Shown piece after piece: positions 32,875-44,800 of a DNA stretch of 64,000 nucleotides (the stretch's first letter is position 1; each line of letters begins with the position of its first letter). The notes below the pieces were generated by a model that was not told where the DNA came from, made no database searches, and saw only the letters and a list, made by a program, of their open reading frames with translations. Where the stretch lies: contig CM055099.1 in the NCBI GenBank assembly GCA_029204225.1, positions 51,291,298 through 51,355,297 on the forward strand, given 5' to 3'. Source of the DNA: Diphasiastrum complanatum (taxonomy: Eukaryota > Streptophyta > Lycopodiopsida > Lycopodiales > Lycopodiaceae). The translations under genes and the position numbers were made by a program.

Positions 32875-35800
32875 GTAAGATTTATCATCTTTTGCGAAGC
32901 AGTAATTGGCTATAAGCTTATCGACTTTACTTTTGCATTTTAGGGTTTTAGTTTGCTATGTCTGGAAGTTCTGTTATTGGCTATTATGCTCATCAAATCT
33001 ACTTTGCATTTTAGGGTTTTAGTTTGCCTGAATTTCTACGAGTATGTCAATAGCAGGCTGGGCCGCTGCTACGGGTTGCAGCGGAGGCCCAGAGTGGTTA
33101 GCCTGGTATTGACAAATGTCGCTACAGAAACTGAATAGCAGTCATTTTTAATTTTCTATGATCAAATTACATTTTCATTTACGTAGATTATTATTTCTTT
33201 CTGGTAAATATGCTAGAAAGCAATTGTTGAAGTTAAAAGTTTCACTTACAGTTAAAAAGTAAGATTTATATGGTTAGCGTATTATGCAATTTTGGTTAGT
33301 ATAAATTTTGGTTAAAGGAATTCCCATTGGTAAGTATTCTGTGTCATGTGTCAAATTATCAGTGGCTGAGATACATATTCTGCAATTCAGTTGGCGCTAC
33401 GGGAATATAAGTGCTGGCATTTTGGTATAATGCTTTGTTTTAATGTTTTGCAGGTGGTGAACGAGGAGGCGAAGATGAGGAATTGAGTAACAGTTCCCTT
33501 TCAACAGGATGTGGAAAGCTTGTACCTTTAGTCAGGCCATCTCTGCAGTCACTCTCTCAGGTATCAAAGTAATAAATGCCAACTTTATTTTAGCCAATGA
33601 ATATCGTAATCTATCTTCAGAAGAGGTTCCCTATCTTAGCTGTTCAAATTCGATTTTCGCTTTGCATACTTCGAGTGCGATACAGACCTCTTGCAATGAT
33701 ATCTTTCTAACTGGAAAATTTTCAACTTTGCAGGAAATGGCGATGGGTTTGGTGCTTCCTGGAGGAGGGCGAACAGGGTGGACCACAGGATCGGGCTTGG
33801 AAGGTCCTTCTGGGTCTGCGGCCAATGAAGAAGGGGAAGAGATCACAGAGACAGCTGAGAGGCGATGGCCTATGCTTACAAAGTCACCTAGGCGCAAAAT
33901 GAGAGTAGCATTCACTTGCAATGTTTGTGGCGAGCGCACCACTCGTGCTATCAATCCACATGCATATACAGATGGAACAGTGTTTGTACAGGTTCTTTGT
34001 AACATTCAACTTTACCAACATTTTTCTGAGGGAAAATAATTTAGGATGCTTTTGCAATAATAGCTGCAATACGATGGGCAGCATTGATAAGGGAGATTCT
34101 TTGTATGGGGATTGGTCTTTCTAGCGACCTTCATTGGTGGTTGAGAGTGAGCCCATTAGCGTAACAAAACTCAACTACCAATAAAAATCTCTAGAAAGAT
34201 CATTCTTTCTTGTAAAGGTCACTAGAAAGACTGTTTCTTCATCTAAAGGTTGAAGGAAAGTTTTATTATCTCTTACCCAGAATCATCTTAAGATGTGCTG
34301 AAATGTTTTTTGGACATCTGAATTCTTTGTGATGAACTGATTCACCAAATCGAATAAATTCTTTTACCAAAAATAAAAAATCTTCAAGGGCATGTAAATT
34401 TATGACTATGAGCTTCTAGCATTTTTCAGTTTGGTCAATTTTGTGAGGGGACTTTCCACTGCGAAATGGATTTTCATTTTAGTTCAGAAAATGAGGAAAA
34501 ATATTACATTGATATTATTGAAGAAAGTGTTGAAAGTTCATGCTGAGCCCATTGTGAATTGAGTTGTTACTGATTCTCCTGGTAGCTTTCCTTCTGCATC
34601 AACTTGATTCTGCTGGCTGTTAAGACTTTGCTATGGTGTAGCACATATTAGCCTCCCAATTTGCCGCAATGAGCAAGAACATATCCTGTTGAGTGGCTTT
34701 TTTTCAACCTATCAATACCTTGAAGCTTGAAAATTAGCAATGTAAAAATGTTCTTGAACCTTTAAAATTTGTGAAAGATTAAAACTGAAAAACTGTTTGC
34801 TTTAATGCTTTTAAGTCACTCTTTTGTTTTTCAAGTGTCATTCTTTTTAAAACTCCGAAAAAAAGGAAAATCACAGCTTTCTTTCGAATACAACAATTTG
34901 ATTCAAAACAGTTCTAGTGCTTAACAAAAACGAAGATCTAAATAGAGTAAAAGTCATTTCAACCCGTCTGTTCCAAAGAAGTATTGTAGTCATAGTTGCA
35001 GCGAAACGCATTTCGCTGCGAACACGTTTTGTGTTTCTGAAGCCGAGACGTTTTTTTTTTGGAAAAATAGCTTATGGCTGATTTTTTGAGGGGTTCAATG
35101 GTCAAACCAGCGTTTTGGCTCTCGGAAGTGCAGTAAATTGGGCACAACCATATCTTATTTTCAGTAGCTATTTGGTTGTTATTTGCTTTTGTTCTCAAGT
35201 AAATGTTAATCCTACAGTTTGGGCTATCAACTCTATGGATGGTGATCACTTTTGCAATCATTTCACTGGAGATGTGAGTGCAATGTGCATACAGTTGGGG
35301 ACATAAATATTGGGCCCTTATCGGTGCGCATTTGGACCCCTATTTTTATCTACGGGTGGTGCAAGGGGGGCGCTGGGGGGGCCAGCCCCCGAAGCAAAAA
35401 GTGAGGTACAATTGCTCTACAGTTCTCTGTCTCTGTCCCACTGGAACCATTTGTGATCGTAACGAACAGGCTAGAGGTTAGTTTTGAATTTTTATCCTTG
35501 ACAAAACCCAACAAGGATTAATGCACTTAAACTTACCAAATTGTATCAGAAATGCTCGGCAACATACATAAAAATAACGGCCTTAATTAGAGCTTTCATT
35601 TGTTACCCATATTGCCCACAAAAAAATCCAAAAAAAAAAACATGTTTCTGAGCGTTTCTACCAGAAACCCGAAACGCGTTTTTGGACCACGTTTCTGCAC
35701 GCGTTTCGAAACGCGTTTTGAGAATCATAGTGCAACTATGATTGTAGTATCGAGTTACGAGAAAAACATCACCTATTGAACCCATAAAAGAGAGGGGAAT

Positions 35801-38800
35801 GCGAATATATTGATATAGCACTAGGGCAGAATCATAATGAATGGAATAAGAATGATCTTGATAAGAATGTGTATTTATTTAGATAACCTTATATGACTGA
35901 GCTCAGTTATGCTAAACTGAGCAACTAAGAGCTAAGCATGTCATAAATCAACAACTATAATGAAGCGACAATGTCCCATCAGCTTACAGCTGATTGAATT
36001 AAGAGCTAAGTATGCCATAAAATAACATCTATATGAGGCCACAATGTCTATTTATAATGCCTCAGGTTGTAAGTTAACGTGCAACTTAGGTGTTACATCT
36101 TGAATAATTTTTGGTTATTATTTGTCTTGTTTTTAAATATGGGCCCTAATGACAAGTCATAGATGCATTGCGATTCAGAATCGCGATTCAGGAAAATTCC
36201 AGAATCGTTTTTTTTTGGGCAATATGGGTATAAGATGAAAGCTCTAATTAAGAGCATTATTATTGTATAGTTTGCCGAATGTTTCGGGTGCATGATGGTC
36301 CAGTGGGTCTAAAACAGCTTGGCTTAACAACATAAAGTTTGACCTCACAACTAAAATGAATTCTCAACCCATGTGCAGTATAACTTCACTATACCTTCCA
36401 CAACTAGTTCAATACACAATCAACTGCATGTCCTTTCTCTAGCAAGAGTCTGTTTACATTGTTTGACGACCTGACCTGTGATCTAATCCAACAATTTGCA
36501 CCAGGTCTAATGTTGATCCCTCATGGACAATAAAGCATGTTCCCTAATGGTGCATTTTGCTAGATAGACCTGCAGTTGATTTTGTAGCCCAATAGAAACA
36601 TTGTTTTGAGGAAAAGTTTGCATATATCGAGTTGTAGTTGTGTCCCTCAATTAAATTCTGATGGGGCTATAGCGACAGAGGGAACAAACCAACAACCAGA
36701 GCAAGCAACAATTTAGCACACACTAGGTACAAGAAAAACAACATTGACTGTTAGCCGCTAAAGTTTTTCACCTTGCCTGAATAACTGCAATGACAACATC
36801 CCTATGAGTAATTGTAATTAACTCTCTTGCATTCTTAAGTCAAACAATTTTGACGATTCTGACAGCGATTCGCGATCCCAGCGAATCGCGATTCACTGCA
36901 ACTATGTGACAACTTACAAATAGGGTGCACTTTGGGTATTTACCCTGGTTTTTGGGTAATACCCTAGTTGGGTCTAAACCCTAGCTTTTGGAAGCACCTT
37001 AGTTCATGAGTATTTTCAAGAATCAAGAATGGCTAGTCATAATGAGAGTCCTTGAGTGAATCAAGTAAACTTGATGGCACAAATTATAGTGTGAATTCAA
37101 ATTCGAAACATTTTATGGACAAAGAAGGGCAGGAGTCTATCATTCAACCTAAGCTTGGAAGTTGGACTCAAGGACTTCATCAAGATATGTCAGAAAGCAC
37201 ACAATTGTTAATCTTTTAGAGAAGAATAGTATAAGTTGTCACAATCGAGGTGTCAGGGAGCACATGGTGTGGGAAATTCCCAGGTCTATGTTTGAGACTA
37301 TCAATACAGCTCATTCACTTGAAGAACAAACTTTGCAAGATCAGGATGGACTGATGTGATTTGACTACTGAACACATTATGAAGGTTAGGAATCTTCTAA
37401 TGAGCTTGCTGCAACTGGAGAAAGTGCTTTTGATAGGGATGTGGTGTCTATAGTGTCTATTTGAAGTGAATGGGCAATTGCAAGTAATATGGCAAGTATA
37501 GATATTTTTCTTTTGAATGCTGCAAAAAACAATAGGTTTTAAAGAAAGGCAAGAAGCATTTGGGTCACTATGGGTAACAAAAGTGCTCAGGAGGCTTTGG
37601 CATATGTGATTCACTTTCAATTTTGAAACTAGCGATGTATCACCTTGAGGTGCATCTTTGGTCCAAGTCTTTGACATCTCTTCTCAGTGTCAACAATTAG
37701 ATGCAACATCAAGCATTCACCATAAGCAATCACCAAAGAAGCCGGAAGAAGAACACGTACTATCAATCTATCACACTACAACATACTGAATTTAAAATGT
37801 ACATATAAACCTTGAACCCTGATAGAGAGGGAGAACCTAGAAGTAGACTACTAGACTAGCCAACGACTAGTTACAGCTAGTAATAAAGTACATCGTAAAC
37901 AGTAACTAAGAAGTGTAACAATAAAGTTTATCCTTGATTTCTAGTACTCTCCCTCAATGATAAAATTACATTCTTCTATTCCTAGTAGAGTACGAAACTT
38001 TTCAAATTTACATCTACCTAATGACTTAGTAAAAATTTTTGCCACTTGATTTTCAGATTTACAGAAAACAAGATCAATGGCTCCATCAAGAATTTTCTCT
38101 CGAACAAAATGATAATGTATTTCGATGTGCTTGGTTCGAGCATGTAAAACTGGATTTTTGGCAGGTGAATGTAGCTTTGATTGTCGCAAGATATAGTAGT
38201 TGCATCCACCTGTGGTTGACCTAAATCCACAAGCAATCTTCGTAACCATACCGCTTCTTGTGCAGCATTGCTGAGTGCTCGATATTCAGCTTCCGTCGAG
38301 GATAAGGCTATTGTAGGTTGCTTTTTGCTGCTCCATGAAACTGCAGCTGTACCATAACTGAATGTATGACCACTGGTAGACCTTCTGTCATCAATATTAC
38401 CTGCCCAATCAGCATCTGTATATCCTATCAATATTGGCACTTCAGGCTGATCATACTTCAAACCAAAATTCAATGTTCCTCGAATGTATCTGAGAATACG
38501 TTTAGCAGACTTCCAGTGTGTTTGACTAGGATCTTGCATAAATTGACTAACAACACCAACATAAGAAATATCAGGTCGTGTGTGTGTCAAATAAATCAAA
38601 CTACCCACCAGCTGTCTATACAAATAAGTATCCACTTTCTCAGATTCATCATATGCAGTATGCTTCGTGTTGACATCCATAGGTGTACTCAAAGGCTTAC
38701 AATCCTGCATATTGAACTTATAAGGCAAATCTCGTGCATATTTGCTTTGTGTAAGAAAGACCACATTTTCCTTTTGCCATACTTCAATGCCAAGACAATA

Positions 38801-41800
38801 GTGCATCAATCCTAGATCGCTCATGTCAAAAGCATTGGAAAGATCTGATTTGATTTCATCAATCAAGCTCTCATTACTTCCTGTAATAATCAAATCATCC
38901 ACTTACAGCACAATGAACACTATATCTGAATCTTGCCTTAGAATGTAAAGATTAGGATCAACATCATTCTTTACCATTCCCCTTCGCTTAAAGTGTTCAT
39001 CAATGCAAGAGTACCACGTCCGTGGTGCTTGCTTCAATCCATAAATAGCTTTGTTGAGCTTACAAACAAGGTGCTCTCTCCCTGGTTCAATAAATCCTTG
39101 AGGTTGTACTAAGTACACCTCTTCATCCAGCACTCCATTAAGAAAAGCAGATTTAACATCCATTTGTTGGATCTTCCAACCATAGAAAGCAGAAATAGCA
39201 ATGATAGAACATATAGTTACCATCTTGGCTACGGATGCGAAGGTTTCCTCAAAATCAATACCTTCCTGCTGCTCAAATCCTCTCGCAACCAACCGTGCTT
39301 TGTATTTGTTGAGTTGCCCATCAGCTCCATATTTGATCTTGTATATCCATTTGCAAGTGATAGGCGTCTTACCATCAGGTAGCTCAACCAAGTTCCAAGT
39401 CCTATTTTTTGATATAGCTTCCATTTCTGTTTCCATAGCTTCACGGCTCTCCTCGTGCTCCTTTGCTTTATCAAAAGTTTTTGGTTTTTGAGCCTTGAGC
39501 ACAGAACCCATTAGGGCTAGATTCATCTCTAATCTTGCAGGAGGTTTTCGATTTCTACTTGATCTTCTAAGCTCTCCCTGCTCAGTAGGTTCGGGAGTAT
39601 CTCCCTTCTTGGCACCATCTGTGACTGATAAGTACCATTTAGGTACTCTCTTGGGAATTTCAGCATCAGGCTTGCCTTTGTCCAATGGATTTTCTATATC
39701 AAAATCCACTTCCTTCTTGACCTGTACTTTCGCTCCCTCATCAAAAGGTTCAGTGATTCTTTCAGATTGTTCACCTCGGCCCATCTCGTCAAATATAGCA
39801 TCCCTAGAAATTACAAGCTTCTGTGCATTTTGTCATACATCCTGTATGCCTTGGCCTTCTCATCATATCCAAGGAAAATACACTTGATAGCTTTTGCATC
39901 CAATTTCCTTCGTTTCTCATCAGGAATATGAGCATAAGCATCACAACCAAATACTCTCAAATGAGAAATATTAGGTTTCTTTCCAGTAACAGCTTCATGA
40001 GGTGTCTTACCTTCCACGGATTTTTTAGGACACCGATTCAGGATATGCGTAGCTGTGCTACAAGCTTCTGCCCAAAAGGTGTTTGGCAGACCCTTGCTTT
40101 TGAGCATCGCCCTGGCCATCTCAACAATAGATCTGTTCTTTCGTTCTGCAACTCCATTTTGCTGTGGTGAATAAGGTGTTGTAGTCTGCCTCTTGATCCC
40201 TTGATCTTTGCAGAAATCAATAAATTCTATCGAAAAATACTCACCACCTCCATCAGATCTCAAAGTTTTGATGCAACATCCTGTTTGCTTTTCAACTAAT
40301 GCCTTGAATTCACTGAACTTAGCAAAAGCATCTGATTTCTTGCTTATGAAATAAATCACCATTGTGAGTTTCCTTGAGTTCCGAAAACCACTCTTTCCTT
40401 GAAGTCATGTGCTTGGATGCACCAATATCAATGTACCAGGTATCCTTGGCTTCATCACTTGTCATTAATGCTGTAATGAACAAGTTTGAACTCTTACTTG
40501 TATCATCTTCATATTGATCATCATCGTATTAATGTTGATCAGCATAATTGTCTTCATAATAATCGTCATCAAATTGATGTTGATCAGTATAATTGCCGCT
40601 CGCCATTTGCCTTTTCTTTGTTCTATCTCCTTCTGTTTCTTGAAGCATTCACTCTCCCAATGGCCAGGTTTGTTGCAATACCTACAATTTCTTGGAGTAT
40701 TTAATGTACATATAAACCGTGAACCCTGATAGAGAGGGAGAACCTAGGAGTAGACTAGACTAGCCAACGACTAGTTACAGCTCGTAATAAAGTACATCGT
40801 AAACAATAACTAAGAAGTGTAACAATGAAGTCTATCATTGATTTCTAACACTCATTGGCACCCAGGAATCAATCTTGCTCATATTATGCACATGCTATAG
40901 ATCTATCTAGGCATCTATTTTGGCATCATGTTGATGATTATCTTTGTAGAGATTTCTCAATGAACCCATCCACTCTCATGTATAGCTAGAATAGGGCCCT
41001 TTGCCACCTCATTTGTGCACATAGTCCATGCCAACAATCCGATCAGTTCTAATAACATGCAAGTGTCATGCAAGGTACCATGCAAATCAACATGCAAAGA
41101 TCTTACAAAGACATGCAATAGAAAATTAGAATCAGAAATGAAAAGGACACAGCATAGAGGGGCGAAATGGGCGCCTCCCCCCCACAATTTTGGGATCTTA
41201 TTCAAGAGACAACAATGCAAGTAATTGACAATAGTAGCTGTCCAATCCTCAATCACATAGACCCTGGAGAGATCTTACTTTGAACTATCAAGCTTTCATC
41301 CATAGTTCTTCCAGATGAATTCTCCAGCAAGAAATCTCTACAACCTATCATGGCAGCAGAACACCATCCTGGCAGCTTACACTTGATTTCTTCCCCTTGG
41401 CAGCATACAATGATTTCTCTTCTAGAATCCTCCTCCAATTTGGGCACTCCACCTCCCTTATATAGCCTCCTCCTTGCTTGTAGAAAGAGAAAGAGCCCAT
41501 GCATGAGTGATAGTGAGTCATTTAGTGGGTTGCATGGTATTTGCCACTTGATAAGTTCTCATCCTAGCAAGTTTGGGGCCTACCAAATGTGACAGAGTTG
41601 GGTTGGGAGTCAATTATTCATGTTGAAAAACTGACATGCATGGCTGTTTTTGCTTCCATAGATAGCATGCAGATAGCAAATAGAGATGGGCTTACTAGCT
41701 AGCAAGGAATTACACATGCAATCAGTTCTAATAACATGCAAGTGTCATGCAAGGTCTTACAATGCCATGCAAGGTCATATAGAACCATGCACTATTATAA

Positions 41801-44800
41801 CATGCAAAGATCTTACAAAGACATGCCATTGAAAATTAGCCTCGGAAATGAAAAGGACACAACATAGAGGGGCGAAATGGGTGCCCCCCCAGTTCTGGGA
41901 TCTTATTCAAGAGACAACAGTACAAGTAATTGACAGTAGTAGTTTGTCCAATCCTCAGCCACATAGACATTGGAGAGATCTTATTTTGAACTATCAAGCT
42001 TTCATCCATAGTTCCTCAGCATGAATTCGCTAGCAGGAAATCTCTACAACCTGTCATGGCAGCAGAACGCCTTCCTGGTGGCTTATATAGCCTTATATAG
42101 CCTTCTCCTTGCTTGTAGAAAGAGAGATAGCCCATGCATGAGTGATAGTGTGTCATTAGTGGGTTGCATGATATTTGCCACTTGTTAAGTTCTCATCCTA
42201 GCAAGTTGGGGCCCTTGGGTGCATGGTATGTCGAATCTGTTGGCGGTGTGCGATTTTACATCTTGTGGAAGTGTTAAGGCATGTCCACTAGGCGAAGGAA
42301 CTCGGGCAAGGTTCCTCCTTGTATCCGACACCAAGCAGGTACTTGGGTAACCCAGATGCTCTTCAAATAGAAGTAAGGAATCAAATAAAACTTACTCTAC
42401 AAATGATTCTGGTTACAATACCTCCCTTCTTGAAAAGAAATGTCCTCATTCAAAAGTCACATATATCATCTTTCAAAAATTTGAACAAGAAGAAAAAATC
42501 TATCATGTTGCCTTTACATGATCAGGATAACCGGTATTTTACAATTTTCTTTAATATTAGAAACATATACATTCTTAGAAAAAACATAATTCTTACATCT
42601 TCTATAATTTTCTTAAAACGAGAGAAAATGGAAAACCTTACCGAGTACATGCTTCATGCGAAAAGGCATGACTTACATGGCGAGGAAATTTTCAGAGTCC
42701 ATAGTATTCTTTCCTCATAAGTGAATTATTTGTCCAACAATTCCTTTCAAGAATAAGAAGAAGGAATTCTTGTATGTTTAATGTCATAAGCGTTTGTGAA
42801 AGGTTTTACTTAATTCTTTTCTTGATCCAATGTCTTGGATTATTTTCATGGTTCATGATCTTAATTATCTTCCATGAAGTTCTTGGTTCATAATTCAAAA
42901 AAGCTTCCTTTACATGATAACTTTACATGTCTTAATCTTTCTTATGCACTCGAGAAACTTTTACGTTAAATCATAAGGAGTAAAGATATTCCTAAAGAAG
43001 CTGAGATAAATGCTCTTGGTATGCACGACCTTTTAGTTCTCTGCAAGTAGGCGTTCAATGTTTTGTCTTCGGGCTCTTCATCCAACTAACTGGAAGCCTT
43101 GGACTTCTTAATTCTCTCCGTACAGGTCGAGCTTCTCGATGCGGAAGGTCTCTGGAACAATGGATGGAGATCTTTCGATTGCTTCAGTTGTTTTTGCAAG
43201 TCAATATGGTTGTCCTTTGGAATGGAATTTCCAGAATTGCCTTCTACTATGAATTGGTCCATGCTGCAGCAATAACTTCAGGACAGGTGTAGCTGTCCAA
43301 TTCTCAGTCACATAGACACTGGAGAGATCTTATTTTGAACTATGAAGCTTTCATCCATAGTTCCTCAGCACGAATCTCTACAACCTGTCATGGCAGCAGA
43401 ACGCCTTCCTGGCAACTTACACCTGATTTCTCCCCCCTTGGCAGCATACAATGATTTCTCTTCTAGAATCCTCCTCCAATTTTGGCGCCCCACCTCCTTA
43501 TATAGCCTTCTTCTTGCTTGTAGAAAGAGAGAGAGCTTATGCATGAGTGATAGTGAGTCATTTAGTGGGTTCATGGTATTTGCCACTTGTTAAGTTCTCA
43601 TCCTAGCAAGTTTGGGGCCTACCAAATGTGACAGATTTGGGTTGGGAGTCAATTATTCATGTTGAAAAACTGACATGCATGGCTGTTTTTGCTTCCATAG
43701 ATAGCATGCAGATAGCAAATAGAGATGGGCTTACTAGCTAGCAAGGAATTACACATGCAATCAGTTCTAATAACATGCAAGTGTCATGCAGGATCTTACA
43801 ATGCAATGCAAGGTCATATAGAACCATGCAATAGAAAATTAGCATCGGAAATGAAAAGGACACAACATAAAGGGGCGAAATGGGTTCCCCCCCCCCCCAA
43901 GTTTTGGGATCTTATTCAAGAGACAACTTTACAAGTAATTGACAATAGCAGCTGTCCAATCCTCAGTCACATAGACGCATGAGAGATCTTATTTTGAACT
44001 ATCAAGCTTTCATCCACAGTTCCTCAGCATGAATTCTCCAGCATAGATTCTCCAGTAGGGAATCTCTACGAATTGTCATGGCATCAGAACACCTTCCTGT
44101 TGGCTTACACCTGATTTCTCCCCCTTGGCAGCATACAATGATTTCTCTTCTAGAATCCTCCTCCAATTTGGGTGCCCCACCTCCCTTATATAGCCTTCTC
44201 CTTGCTTGTAGAAAGAGGGATATCCCATGCATGAGTGATAGTGAGTCATTTAGTGGGTTGCATGGTATTTTCCGCTTGTTAAGTTCTCATCTTAGCAAGT
44301 TTGGGGCCCTTGGGTCCTCATTAAAATTCACATGGTCCTTGTATTGATATTTTACATCATATTTTAGCTTATAACTTATACCTTGTACTTATTATTATGT
44401 CCCATGGTTTTATACTTACATTGTTAATGTTGCTCATTTAGGGTTAATTTTACTAGGCCATTTAATGTAATTGTCATTCATAATTTAATTCTTCTTATGC
44501 CTTAATTATGGGTCGAACTTAGTCATTGCTTCATGGTTGTATGTATCCTTGGATTGCCCATTTCTCCTTGTACTGTTGTTGACCTCTTGAAACCCTCTTT
44601 GTGGCTTTCAGCTCACACACCAGCCTCACACTACCTAGTCGGACCGTCTTTGTGCATGGTACGCCGAAGCTGTTGGGGATGTGCGATTTTACATCTTGTG
44701 GAAGCATCCTTCCCTTTTGACCCGTGGCACGCAGAGGGGTCCACCCCATGCACTAGGCCTGTCCACTAGGCGAAGGAACTCGGGCAAGGTTCCTCCTCGT

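Larger units (their letters stand above)
37688..40850 (-). mobile_element. Deleted Ty1-copia element in intron 3
   Basis: Minus-strand copia relic. The left LTR runs about 37688-37946, with a purine tract (minus TGAGGGAGAG) right after it. The right LTR is only a fragment, about 40695-40850, fused directly to the gag zinc knuckle. The primer-binding site and most of gag are therefore lost. Coding order on minus is zinc knuckle, protease, partial integrase, RT, RNase H. Possible 5-bp flanks are CTCAG and CTCAT. It lies antisense to the DNL gene. Confidence 0.85.

Noticed and set aside
33509-34039. Single 176-codon frame from 33509 as an intact gene
   Set aside because: It reads through a clear intron (33561-33733) and past the exon 3 donor; the spliced model restores the DNL domain with exon 4 at 47786.
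38039-40170. Plus-strand frames opposite the intron copia
   Set aside because: Antisense shadows of RT and integrase; no independent homology.
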